A model generated the notes under the pieces. It saw only the letters and a program-made list of their open reading frames with translations, ran no database searches and was not told the origin of the DNA. Position numbers and translations under genes: made by a program. Below, one piece after another: positions 32,800 to 41,900 of a stretch of DNA of 43,421 nucleotides. The first letter of the stretch is position 1. The number at the start of each line of letters is the position of its first letter. This DNA is from Sphaerosporella brunnea (lineage: Eukaryota; Ascomycota; Pezizomycetes; Pezizales; Pyronemataceae): NCBI GenBank assembly GCA_008704415.1, contig VXIS01000370.1, forward strand, positions 1 through 43,421. Direction: 5' to 3'.

Positions 32800-35050
32800 C
32801 CGGCTTTCCTCCAGACTTCCCGGGACGGTAAACGATTTTGAAGTTAAACTGCGACAGGAACTGGGACCATCGTGCTTGACGTCGATTCAGGAGCTTGATA
32901 GTAGTGAAATACTCTAAGTTCTTGTGGTCGGTGAGCACCTGGATCGGGTTTTCCACAGATTGAAGTTCGGGCCGCCACTCCTCAAAGGCACGGACGATAG
33001 CCATCAACTCCTTATCGTAAATCTCGTAGTTGCATTCTGCAGGGGAATGCTTCTTGGAGAAGTACGCAACAGGGTGGAGGATGCCATCGTCGTCGTACTG
33101 TGACAGGATGCCTGCGGAGACGTAGTCGGAGGCGTCTGTTTCCACAATGACGTCCCTGTCATGATCAAAGCGGCGGAGGACTGGGGCGGTGGTGAAGCAC
33201 GTCTTGAGGTTGTCGAAGGCTTCCTGTTCGGTCTTGGTCCATTGGAATGGCACATCCTTCTGAGTCAGGCGGGTGAGTGGTCGCACCACCTGCGAGTAGG
33301 AGCGTATGAATCGACGGTAGAAGTTGGCAAATCCCAGGAAGGCTCTGACATCCTTCAGCTTCTCCGGGGTTGGCCAAGCTTTTACTGCTTCAACCTTGTC
33401 CGGGTCCATTCGTATGCCGTCGACACCAATGATAAGCCCCAGATACTTAACTTCTCGTTGGTGAAACTCGCATTTCTCTGGCTTGAGGTGCAGCCCGGCT
33501 TCCGAAAGCCGATGAAGGACCTGTCGGATGTGGTCTTGGTGCTCTTCGAGGGTGTCCGAATATATCAGGATGTCGTCCAAGTAGGCAGAGGCGAAGCGGT
33601 CCAAAAACGGTGAGAGGGTATCATTGATAAAACGTTGGAAGTCAGCAGGAGCGTTGGTGAGACCAAATGGCATCACCAGGGATTCAAATAGTCCATATCG
33701 GGTCCTGAAGGCCGTTTTCCACTCCTCGCCCTCTGCCATCCGGATCAGGTTGTAAGCTCCGCGGACGTCCAACTTGCTAAACCAGCGAGCCTTGGAGAGC
33801 CTCATCAGTGTCTCTCGTACCAACGGGAGCGGATACCTATTCTTGATCGTTCCTTCATTGAGCCCTCGGTAGTCAACCACCAGGCGTAAGGATCCATCCC
33901 CCTTCTTGACAAAAAGGATTGGAGCACCGGAGGGTGAAGAGGAGGCCCTGATGAACCCCTTCGATAGGTTTTCCTCCAACCAGGCCTTGAGGGCTTCCAG
34001 CTCCGGGCGAGACAGCGAGTACAGCGGACCGAAGGGGGGTTCGAACCCCTCCTTGAATGGTATCCTGTGGTCGTATGGCCGATGAGGGGGCAGGCGGTTG
34101 GCTACAGTTTCTGAAAAGAGGGGTAGGAACTCGTGATATTGCTGAGGGACCAGTGATCTTAGGTCCCCTTCGTCAATTGCTTTCCGCTCTAATGCCTTGT
34201 TGATTTCGTAGAGCGACAGGGAGAAAAGCTGGAGCTGACCATATCGCTGCTTCTTGTTCGTAGCAAGACGTCGGAAGGAAGCGGCGGAGATTACTGCAAT
34301 GTCTAGGGGTCGGTCGGGGGTTACTCCCTTGACACTCGTCGGTTTATGTGCTGCACACCGAGGGGAGTCAAAGGAGACATCGTTTGAGGCAAAGCGAACA
34401 GATACTCCATGGTGCCTCAACCAGGGAATGCCAAGGACAAGCGGGTAGTGGCCGAGTTTTGTGACGAAGGCGGGCAACATTTCATGGTGGCCGCCGATTG
34501 ACATCCCCACTTTGACAATGTGGGTGATGTCTCCGGACGAGATGGGTCTACCGTCTATGACCTCGAGGGCGCGAGGAACGCGTAGTGCATACTGGGGAAA
34601 ATGATGTTGGCGGGCAAATTCTTCGTCGATGAAAGCAAAACCAGTAGCTCCACAATCAATCAGTGCGTGGGTTTGAATCTTGTTATCACTATCGGAGAGG
34701 GAACACGTAACTACAAGGTGGTTCCCATCCATTGATTCCTCTCCTACACCCTGATCCGAAAGAGCTACCGAAGATAAAGAAAGACGACCCGGCCTGCGAG
34801 CCGGGGAACAACAAGAAAACGACGAAGAAGAAGCGGGGCGTCCCATGGCGATGCCAACCTTGCGGCATGGGACAACTAGTTTTCCGACGGCTGGACATCG
34901 GAAGCAGCAGTGGAGTTTCCCAATGGCGGGGCAGTAGGGATAACCGTGGTCACCAGTGACGCCTCGGCGGCGCGGACTCGACGAGCGTCGGCAGCTATCC
35001 GGCGTGGGCAGTCGAGGCGAAAGTGTTGGTCCGATCCGCAGTAGGTGCAC
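32765..35050 (-). pseudogene. Gypsy pol: protease, reverse transcriptase, RNase H
   Basis: The frame lies -1 relative to gag and overlaps its end (34876-35050), which suggests -1 frameshifting as the way pol is made. The protease has ALIDCGATG; most relatives have D-[ST]-G-A, so the Cys is unusual but tolerated in some elements. RT shows LVVDYRGLN, SKLDVRGAYNLIRM, FGLTNAPADFQRF and YLDDILIY (YLDD at 33572-33583). RNase H shows VETDASDYVSAGILSQ, NYEIYDKELMAIV and LTDHKNLEYF. The frame stops at 32765 because of a one-base insertion near 32795; without it, translation would run on into integrase. It encodes the enzymes for cDNA synthesis in the particle. Confidence 0.93.
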
Positions 35051-36117
35051 TGCCCCTTTGCCATCCTTTCGTCACGGATCCTCTGACGCTCGGCCTCACG
35101 CCGGGCAGCAGAGAGCTCCATTGGAACAGGGCCATAGTTTCCACTGTTGGAGTTGGTAGGGTGGTTGCCGGTGGTCGCGGGGGCAGTAGATGTGGCCGGG
35201 GCAGAGGGGCGATGGGTGCTTCTATGGCTGGTGGTGGTGACGGTGGAACGAGATAAGGGGGGCTTGCGCTCCTCTGCTCGGGCACGAATCCGATTATCCA
35301 CGTCCTTACAGAGGTTGATAAAGGCTGCAAGAGTGTCGTCGGAGGCTGCACGGTGCAGAAGGGCATCCTTCATCTCCTCGGACAAGCCTTCGTAAAGCTG
35401 GTCCTTCTGAGCGATTTCATCCCAGTTTAGATCTCCCATCAGTCGACGGAAGTCAGCAAGGTAGGTGGAGAAGGGTAGGTTCTTCTGCCGAAGACGACGA
35501 ATTTCACGGGCAGCGGTGCGAGAGCGGTCGGGGTCATCGTAGGCTTGACGAAGGACAGCTAACAGGTCGTTGAGGGAGTTTAGGGCAATATCTCCAGTAT
35601 CTTCATCGGCGTAGGAGCGAAGCTGGTTAAGAGCGGCCCCAGTCAAGCGATTGAAGGCGTAGCGGAGGCGAGATTGTTCGGATGGGTAACGGGTTGGTTG
35701 AGCAGCAAGCTTGTTGCGGAGCTGGAGGATCCAGGTCCTCAACTCCTCCGGCTTGCTACCATCGAAGGTGGGGGCATCGGGGAACCCTCCTGACTGACCA
35801 CCACCTTCTGGGTTCTCACGAACCTGGGCAGCGGCGATAGCCAGGACCTGGTTTAGCTGGGCCGTAGTAGCGGTAAGTGCGGTGCGGGCTGCATCACGCT
35901 CGATCTGAGTGGTTTGAAGTTCGGCACGCGCCTCTTCCAGTTCTTCCTCCAAGTTTGGAGGTGCTTCGCAGGCTAGGAGTTGCTGAGCCATATGGGCGAA
36001 ATCGATCAGGCGTTGGTCGCGTTCTTCCTGAGGGAAGCCTTCTGGGGGTGCTTGTGCACCTGTTTCGATGGCTGCCCACAGGTCGGCAGGGACCCGGAGG
36101 TCGTGATAGGTGGCCAT
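34876..36117 (-). CDS. Gypsy gag polyprotein
   Basis: An intact frame of 413 residues from the ATG at 36117; an upstream in-frame ATG at 36216 lies inside the LTR and is less likely. A coiled-coil N-terminal half (LEEELEEARAELQTTQIERD) is followed by a Ty3-type capsid core (FDGSKPEELRTWILQLRNKL, LRQKNLPFSTYLADFRRLMG). A Ser/Thr-rich linker and one zinc knuckle CTYCGSDQHFRLDC (CX2CX4HX4C) come near the C-terminus. It forms the virus-like particle and binds RNA. It ends at 34876, 174 bases into the pol overlap. Confidence 0.92.
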   Translation of the reverse strand: MATYHDLRVPADLWAAIETGAQAPPEGFPQEERDQRLIDFAHMAQQLLACEAPPNLEEELEEARAELQTTQIERDAARTALTATTAQLNQVLAIAAAQVRENPEGGGQSGGFPDAPTFDGSKPEELRTWILQLRNKLAAQPTRYPSEQSRLRYAFNRLTGAALNQLRSYADEDTGDIALNSLNDLLAVLRQAYDDPDRSRTAAREIRRLRQKNLPFSTYLADFRRLMGDLNWDEIAQKDQLYEGLSEEMKDALLHRAASDDTLAAFINLCKDVDNRIRARAEERKPPLSRSTVTTTSHRSTHRPSAPATSTAPATTGNHPTNSNSGNYGPVPMELSAARREAERQRIRDERMAKGQCTYCGSDQHFRLDCPRRIAADARRVRAAEASLVTTVIPTAPPLGNSTAASDVQPSEN

Positions 36118-36177
36118 GGTGGAACGGGGGACGAGGTGATAGAACGAGTAGGTTGGGCTTTGGTGGACTGAACCTAG

Positions 36178-36691
36178 TGTAACGGAGAGGGTCGGGAACA
36201 GGCTGGAGGGGCCCAAGGTACTCGCGTACAGAGGGTTATCGAACAGGTTCAGGAACGAGGGGCCGGGACAGGATCCGGAGGCAGGACGAGAGGTGCGACG
36301 CGCACGGTCAGGGTTCAGATTGGAACGAAGGTACTCAGATTGACATACGAAGGTTCAGTAAAGAGGAAAAGGAAAACAAACAACAAAGCGGAAGCGAAGG
36401 CCCCTTATAGCACTCACGTGATCGCGGTGCCCCGCGCCACGTGGTAGCCGAACATAACCTCGGCTCGGAGCCACCCCACCTAGCCTCCCTACAGAGCCTC
36501 ATCACGACACCACAAACAACCCCCACTTCCAAACCTCGCCACGTGACAACCATCCACGGGGGGGTAAATCTGAGAACAGCAAATGAATCAGCATCCTTTG
36601 AAGCCTTAGATCTGAGAGTTCTAGCCGATTTCATTGAGAGTAAAAGCCGGTAGCTTCGTCGGAAAACTCCATCCAAACTCGCGCCGTGACA
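36178..36691 (-). repeat. 5' LTR of the gypsy element (514 bp)
   Basis: A direct repeat of 30580-31094, in the same orientation. It carries the same three CACGTG palindromes (36415, 36438, 36540). It begins TGTCACGG and ends TTACA on the minus strand. Confidence 0.95.
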
Positions 36692-36696
36692 GATAT

Positions 36697-37907
36697 GACA
36701 CGGTGGGAACGGGCCTTAGAGTAGTCGTCCTTCCCCGGCTTGGGTATTACAACCCCAGTTGCTCGTTGCCATGGCCTCGGCTGGTGGCCTCGCCACACGC
36801 ATGCGCGCACGAGATCTGCCACCCTGGCGGGGTCCTACTTGTAGACCAGCCTGACAGCTGGCGGGCCTAGCTTGTCCGGCCCGGCTGCTGAGCGGGAAGC
36901 TTGCGCGTAGCACGCTTGCTCAACCTCTTGGTCTGTGATGCGAGTGTCGTTGGGTAGCCCGTCGAGTTCTTGTGGGGCCCAGTCGTCCGCTGGCGGTACC
37001 GGAAAAGCTTGGCGCGCCATCATATCACTCTTTTCCCTTGTGGTTGTAGCCGTTGTGCCATCCTGACCGGTAAGTGGACCCCCCTCGGTTGCTGCGGTAG
37101 TGCCGTTGCTGTACCGCAGTGCTTTCCAGGTGTCTTCTGGTCCTGCGTTCTCTAAGAAACCTGCCTAGTGCTCTCGCTTGGCCCTCCAAATGGCGTTTCT
37201 CAGCGCCCTTCGTGCGTTCTTTACGGCCTGGTGGGTGGTGCCTTGACGCCTTATAAAGGATCGCTTGACGGCGTTCAGCACGTGACGCAGTTCGTCGATA
37301 TCTGCGTTCCACCACCGTTTGGACCGGGCGCATATGCGGAGCGGCCTAGCATGCCGTTGGAGCACCTCTGTGACTGTCTCAGAGATCCAAGAGGCTTCTG
37401 GTCCAGTTCCCCTATCGGCGTGTTGAGCTGGGCTGTCGGCCGTCCGGCGGCCAGCTCGTACCACGTGGCCTCAGCCTCTTTGTGTTGGCTTTCGGTCATG
37501 CCGTTGATGTCCCATCCCGTGATCTTGGCGGTGTCCATGATGGCTGCCCAGTTTTCAAGTCGGCTGGGCCTCTGACTGGTAAAGGCGTCATTGACGACGT
37601 TGTACTTAAATTGATCGTATACGTTGACAATGCGACATTGCGCGCCAGACGCCGACACCGCGTCAACGACTATGACGTCGCCTGTGTCCGACACAAGATC
37701 CAAGCGGATAGTGAACTTTGTTTTTGAGTCGATGCGTGCAGCGATCCATGTCCTGCCGGCACCATAGATCCGGAAAGCTTGGTGTAATACACGGTAAGCT
37801 GGGGGTTCCTGCAGGAGCACTAAATCCGTTTTGTTGCGCACCGCGATTTCTAAGCAGGCCTGCAGCACCGGGCCGGACCTGTTTACATTGTGTTGGATGC
37901 ATCGCAT
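36697..37907 (-). pseudogene. LINE ORF2, proximal part: endonuclease and start of reverse transcriptase
   Basis: It starts at ATG 37907 with CIQHNVNRSGPVLQACLEIA and LVLLQEPP, the N-terminus of an AP-type endonuclease. The frame reaches a stop at 37275. The following linker (SKRWWNADIDELRHVLNAVK, ARRALRNAIWRAKREH) is read in another frame (37464-37165), so a frameshift lies around 37390-37460. The usual GDxN endonuclease motif is not found, which suggests a deletion. RT begins with SRSAAGPDKLGPPAVRLVYK, then an in-frame TAG, then WQRATGVVIPKPGKDDY up to SHRVIS at the gypsy insertion. Joining across the gypsy and one GATAT copy restores the RT frame. Confidence 0.85.
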
Positions 37908-40210
37908 TATAACTGTTCCTCTCCGGTCGTGACCGGGACTGACTTGGGGGTTGTCGGGTCTGCCACATCGGGCATGGTGTCATCTGTGTCGAGGTCCGCT
38001 GCACTTGTACCATCGGTGGTGGTTAGCTGGGAGATCAGCCGTGGTCGTGGGGTGTCCTTCAGAGTGATGACAGCAGCCTTTGGCGCTTGGCCTGGTGCCA
38101 GCTCTCTGGGTCCAGCGGACGCGTCGCCAGCGGATATATGGTCGTCGATGCTCGGTCCCATTGGCGTGGCCTTTGCCTTTTTTCTTGCCTCCTTCTTCTT
38201 GGGGCATATGTCGTTCAGCGCAGAGTGCTTGCCGTTGCAGTTCGGGCACTTCAGGGTCGCCACGGAGTGCTTGCAGACGCGGCTGGGTTTCTTGTCGCAC
38301 TCAGCGCAGCCGGTGATGTTGCACTTGTGGGTGGTGGTAAGGTGCGAACCGCTGCAGTGCGCGCACTTGGGTGGGGCTTGTATCCTCTTGTGGCCACAGT
38401 TGAGTGAGAGGTGACCCCAACCTGAGCAGTGGTCGCAGAAGGCGTCGGGGCCTGCTTTCAGGTATGATTCTGCTTTCAGGTATGATTCTGCCTTCAGGCA
38501 GCGTACCGCGAGAAGCAGACCTTTTCAGATGGCGTGCATAGCGGTGCCGCGGTCTTTGACGACGAAGGTGACAGAGGAGGCCCGTATGTTGCCGTCTCTG
38601 GTGCGTTGTTGGACCAGGGTCTCAGGGACCAGCCAGCGGACCTGCATTGGGATATCCAGGCCGTCATTATCGGTCATCAGGTTCCGCTTGAGCGTGTCGA
38701 GCTTGCCCATGTAGCGTTGAGTGTCTACGCCGTGCAGCTTGATCCTTGTCCATTCCTCATTCGGGCTTACAGCCACTATGGCCGAGTCCAGCCGTCTTGC
38801 CGCAGCTAGGATGGTGTCGCTGAAGGTGCAAACCTGTACAGCAGTCGCCAAGGGGTATGACAGGGCGGTGACTGTGCCTTTCCGGTTCTGAGTTATCTTG
38901 GCCAGTCGGATGAAGCCAGGGGTTCGTTTCGCGGCCAGCGCGTCGTTGATGGCCCGAACCAGGTTGGAGCCATAGCTGGTGTTGACGGGGTGTTGCGAAG
39001 CACCTTCCTCACGGGCTAGGATAATCGTCCGTGCTCTGTCAGAGACGTCTTTCTCGGCTGGTTTAAGGGTGGCGATCGGGGTGCCGGTGGCGAGGGGGGC
39101 TGTCGTTTTGGGGGCCCTGTGGGCCTTCCTCTTGACGACCGCTGTCCAGGACCCGTCCGCCCTAGAGGTGTCGGCCTTGCTTGGTTTGTCTGCCGCCTTG
39201 AAGGTGCTTGGTTTCGATGCAGGGCCTGGCTTGAGTTCCTGAATCTTGGTGGGGTTAGTTGCGTTGTTGGCACAATTGGCCCTTGCTGCAGCCGTGGCTG
39301 AGTGTTGAAGGATCTTTGGAGGCCTGTCCTGTGCCGTCTGGTGGGGTTGGTTGTCGGTCTTGGGGAGTGCGTGCTGGGACGCTGCGAGGGACACTTTCTC
39401 CCTTGGTCGGACTAGCTGGGCTAGCAGTTGGAGCTCCGAGGCGTGTTCTTCTTCGGTCCTGTTCATGACTTCCTGAGCTGTTATTTGCACCGCTGGCTGT
39501 TGCTGCACTGCGACCGCGGGTTCTAGTTCCTCTACCTTCGCGACAAGCAGTCCGGTGATGTCGGCGATCATTTGGAGCACGCGGTTCGCGTGCGTCTCAA
39601 AGTCAGAGCTCAGTTGGTTCAGGTGGCCGGTTAGGGCCTCCTTGATGGTGTCGCGGATAGTGGAGTCCACTAATCTGACGTAGCTGGGCGCTTCTTCAAA
39701 TCGCCGTTTCTTAGGTTGGGCGGGTGGGCTGTCGAACGTGGCGGGAGTGCTTGAAAAGATCGAGCCCATCGTTGGCCTGGAGGTGTGATCTTTCAGGCCA
39801 CGCGTCATGGCGCGAGTCATGCGTGGCGCACCCAGTGCGCTCGGAGTTGGTGGGGTCGGGTCTGGAGCGACAGAGCTGATCTGGGGTTCGGCGGGCGTCA
39901 TGGCGACGGGCAGGGGCGATGGTGCGGCGGGTGCGGGCACCGGCGTCGGGGTCAAAATTGGTTCGGACCACTGGGACGCGCCCTGTAGGTCCATCACCAT
40001 GTCTTCTGCGTCGTTTGCATCGCCCATTTGGGATGACGCAATCGGGTCGGCCGGGTCCTCAAAGGGATGCGCAGCGTTGGTCATGGCAGCCGTGACTGCG
40101 TTCGTAGCGACGGCTACGGCTCGCTTGTGGCCTTTTTTGTTCTGCGCCCGTGGGCGTGAAGCGGGAGAATTTTTCGCGATCGGGGTTTTTGTCCAATAAG
40201 GGAGAGACAC
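37907..40210 (-). pseudogene. LINE ORF1: gag-like protein with zinc knuckles
   Basis: The frame is open from 40210 without an ATG at its 5' end (first in-frame ATG near 40078). It has a Pro/Ala-rich N-terminus, a helical segment (STIRDTIKEALTGHLNQLSS), a central RNA-binding-like region (SNLVRAINDALAAKRTPGFIR) and, after an in-frame TGA at 38525-38527, a run of Cys/His modules. The modules are CDHCSGWGHLSLNC (CX2CX4HX4C), CAHCSGSH...C, a Cys-rich CNITGCAECDKK segment and CPNCNGKHSALNDIC (CX2CX3HX6C). The last stop (TAA, 37909-37907) overlaps the ORF2 ATG. The TGA separates the RNA-binding modules from the rest, so this copy is probably inactive unless readthrough occurs. Confidence 0.85.
38453..38502. 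repeat. 18-bp tandem duplication in LINE ORF1
   Basis: The unit containing CAGGTATGATTCTGC is repeated in tandem, giving two consecutive KAESYL hexapeptides and a partial third just before the zinc knuckles. It is in frame, so it is a length polymorphism rather than a disabling lesion. Confidence 0.75.
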
Positions 40211-40265
40211 GTATCGGCTTGGCGTTACCGAGCGCGATGCGTGTGAGGTGTGGGTGTGAACGACG

Positions 40266-40331
40266 GACCACCGCTGCTGACGTTGTGCGAAAGAAAGCGA
40301 CCGCCCCTGCTATCACAAAGCTCGTCAAACG
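40266..40331. repeat. 33-bp tandem array, right part, including the LINE duplication copy
   Basis: Two exact 33-bp units, starting at 40266 (GACCACCGCTGCTGACG) and 40299 (GACCGCCCCTGCTATCA), continue the array at 27901-28044. Bases 40266-40278 are the right copy of the LINE target duplication. The unit at 40266 shares GTTG(C/T)GCGAAAGA with the sequence preceding the left LINE boundary. Confidence 0.7.
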
Positions 40332-40340
40332 TTGATCACA

Positions 40341-41856
40341 ATGCCAACTACAACACGAAGAGCCGAGACTTTGAGAACCCTGAGAACCCTGGAGTCGCTG
40401 CAGGAGCTATATGAAGCCGGAAAGCTGTTGGAGACACCGGGTGTGAGTGGAGTATATCTGGGCAGCGGAAGAAAGAGGAAACGATGCTGGGAAGATAGCG
40501 ATGATGACACAGAGGAGGAGGAGGAGGAGGAGGAGGAGTGCAGGGACATCGAAAGAGAGCTGGCAGCGTATAGCGACAGTGAGCCTGAGGACAGTATGGT
40601 GCAGCTGCTTCGCGAGTTGGATGACCGGGAGGTGGATGAGCTGGATGAGCTGGACCACCGGAAATGGCGGCAGTCACCCGCGCGCTGGAATCAACCCTCA
40701 CTGCTCGCGTTACCAGACCTACGATCAGTCATCGACCAGCTAGAACGGATCCGATACTGGGAACCCCGGGAGGGAACCAAATTTGGGAAGGCGCTGTCTG
40801 TAGTGCAATGGTTCCACCAGCAATGGTTTCACCACCCACGTGTTTTTCGAGGGCACTTCAGGATGAACCGGGAATCCTTCGAAGCGTTGCTGGCCGCCAT
40901 TGAAGACCATCCAATATTTCAAAACCCGACCGCAAATTAACAAACCCCGCGCGATACCAATTGGCCGTGTTCCTTTCCCGTTTCGGCAGCAAAGGACAGG
41001 GTAATACACAGCTACATACTGCAACCGCTGTGGGGATTGGTGAAGGTACCGTTGGCTATTTACCAACAGGGTTCTCATAGCGATACTCGCATTAAAGGGG
41101 AAGATGATTCGATGGCCCAGTCGCGCCGAAAGGGAGACCCACAAGCAGCGTGTGTGCGCCGGCTCACAAGGGGTATTTTCCGGTTGTGTGGGCTTTGTGG
41201 ATGGAACGTTCATCACATTGCTCTATGCCCCACAGAAGGATTGGATCTTCTACTACAATAGGAAATCCTCGTACGCCCTGAATGCGATGGTTGTTTGTAC
41301 AGACCAGAAAAGGATCATCTATGTCAGAGCTGGTGACACTTCCGCAGTTCACGACACCCGAGTGTTTAATAATTCCCGCCTAGCCACGCAACCGGAGCAG
41401 TTCTTCAGTCCCGGTGAATATCTTATTGTCGACTCAGCATATACCGTGAGCAAGCGTATGATAGCTCCATACAAGAAGCCGCAGGCAACCTGCGATGAGT
41501 GCAAGGAATTCAATGCGACCTTAAGTTCTCGGCGGATCGCTATTGAGCATGTTTTCGGTCTCCTCAAGGCACGGTTCCCTTCTATCACAGCGATTTCAAC
41601 CCGGATCAAGGATGACAAGTCTCATCAAGCGGTGGTGAATTGGTTTGAAGCAGCGTGTGTACTTCATAATTTCTTACTGGATGCAGATGAGATGGAGTGG
41701 GATGAAAGCGAGGATTTAGATATGGCACGGCGACATCAGGCAGAGGTAGAGGACGCACAAGGCGGGGTTGAGGAGGCAAGCGGGAAAACAAATGCAGGTA
41801 AAAGTGATGATGGTTTGCGCGAAGCTATTTTACAATGTATGATAAATATAAACTAG
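40341..41856 (+). pseudogene. Harbinger DDE transposase (HARBI1-like), two frameshifts
   Basis: It starts MPTTTRRAETLRTL with an acidic run (GAG repeat at about 40517-40537). The first frame stops at 40940. The expected continuation (RKLTNPARYQLAVFLSRFGS) reads in the next frame, implying a lost base near 40927. A second shift near 41057-41062 is needed to reach FTNRVLIAILALKG and the DDE domain. The catalytic positions are present: Asp of FVDGT (41200-41202), Asp of VDSAY (41431-41433) and Glu of IEHVFGLLK (41545-41547). The C-terminal helices (VVNWFEAACVLHNFLLDAD) and an acidic tail follow. Both breaks are single-base, so the gene decayed recently or the consensus has an error. Confidence 0.88.
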
Positions 41857-41900
41857 TCTCCGAGTCCTTCACACAATTACCCCAAGCCAAATGAGATCCC

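Larger units (their letters stand above)
30580..36691 (-). mobile_element. Ty3/gypsy chromovirus with both LTRs
   Basis: A 6112-bp element bounded by LTRs that start TGTCAC and end TTACA on the minus strand. A 5-bp duplication, GATAT on the plus strand, lies at 30575-30579 and 36692-36696. Order on the minus strand: 5' LTR (36691-36178), gag, protease, RT, RNase H, integrase, chromodomain, a purine tract, then 3' LTR (31094-30580). Integrase after RNase H places it in Ty3/gypsy, and the C-terminal chromodomain marks a chromovirus. No TGG-type primer-binding site follows the 5' LTR directly, so the priming mode is unresolved. A frameshift near the end of RNase H and two stops in the chromodomain break pol. 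Confidence 0.96.
28045..40265 (-). mobile_element. I/Tad-like LINE retrotransposon interrupted by a gypsy element
   Basis: Read on the minus strand, the element runs from 40265 (5') to 28045 (3'), about 6.1 kb without the gypsy insert. ORF1 is gag-like with C-terminal zinc knuckles. ORF2 has an endonuclease N-terminus, an RT with YADD and an RNase H with a C-terminal CCHC-like motif, the Tad/I-clade order. The 3' end is a short A-rich tail (28045-28055 on the plus strand reads TTTTTTGTTTT). A 13-bp duplication flanks it. The 5' end lacks an obvious ATG for ORF1, so it may be slightly 5'-truncated. Nonsense and frameshift lesions in both ORFs indicate a dead copy. Confidence 0.88.

Noticed and set aside
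34021..34050. tRNA-like GGTTCGAACCCC word
   Set aside because: It lies inside the gypsy reverse transcriptase coding sequence and has no cloverleaf around it. No tRNA or rRNA gene was recognised in the window.
36160..36178. tRNA primer-binding site next to the gypsy 5' LTR
   Set aside because: The adjacent minus-strand bases (CTAGGTTCAGTCCACC) do not begin with TGG and could not be matched to a tRNA end by eye.
36115..36216. Upstream ATG for gag at 36216
   Set aside because: It lies inside the LTR; the same LTR bases give an analogous ATG at the other LTR that reads into unrelated LINE sequence, so the ATG at 36117 is preferred.
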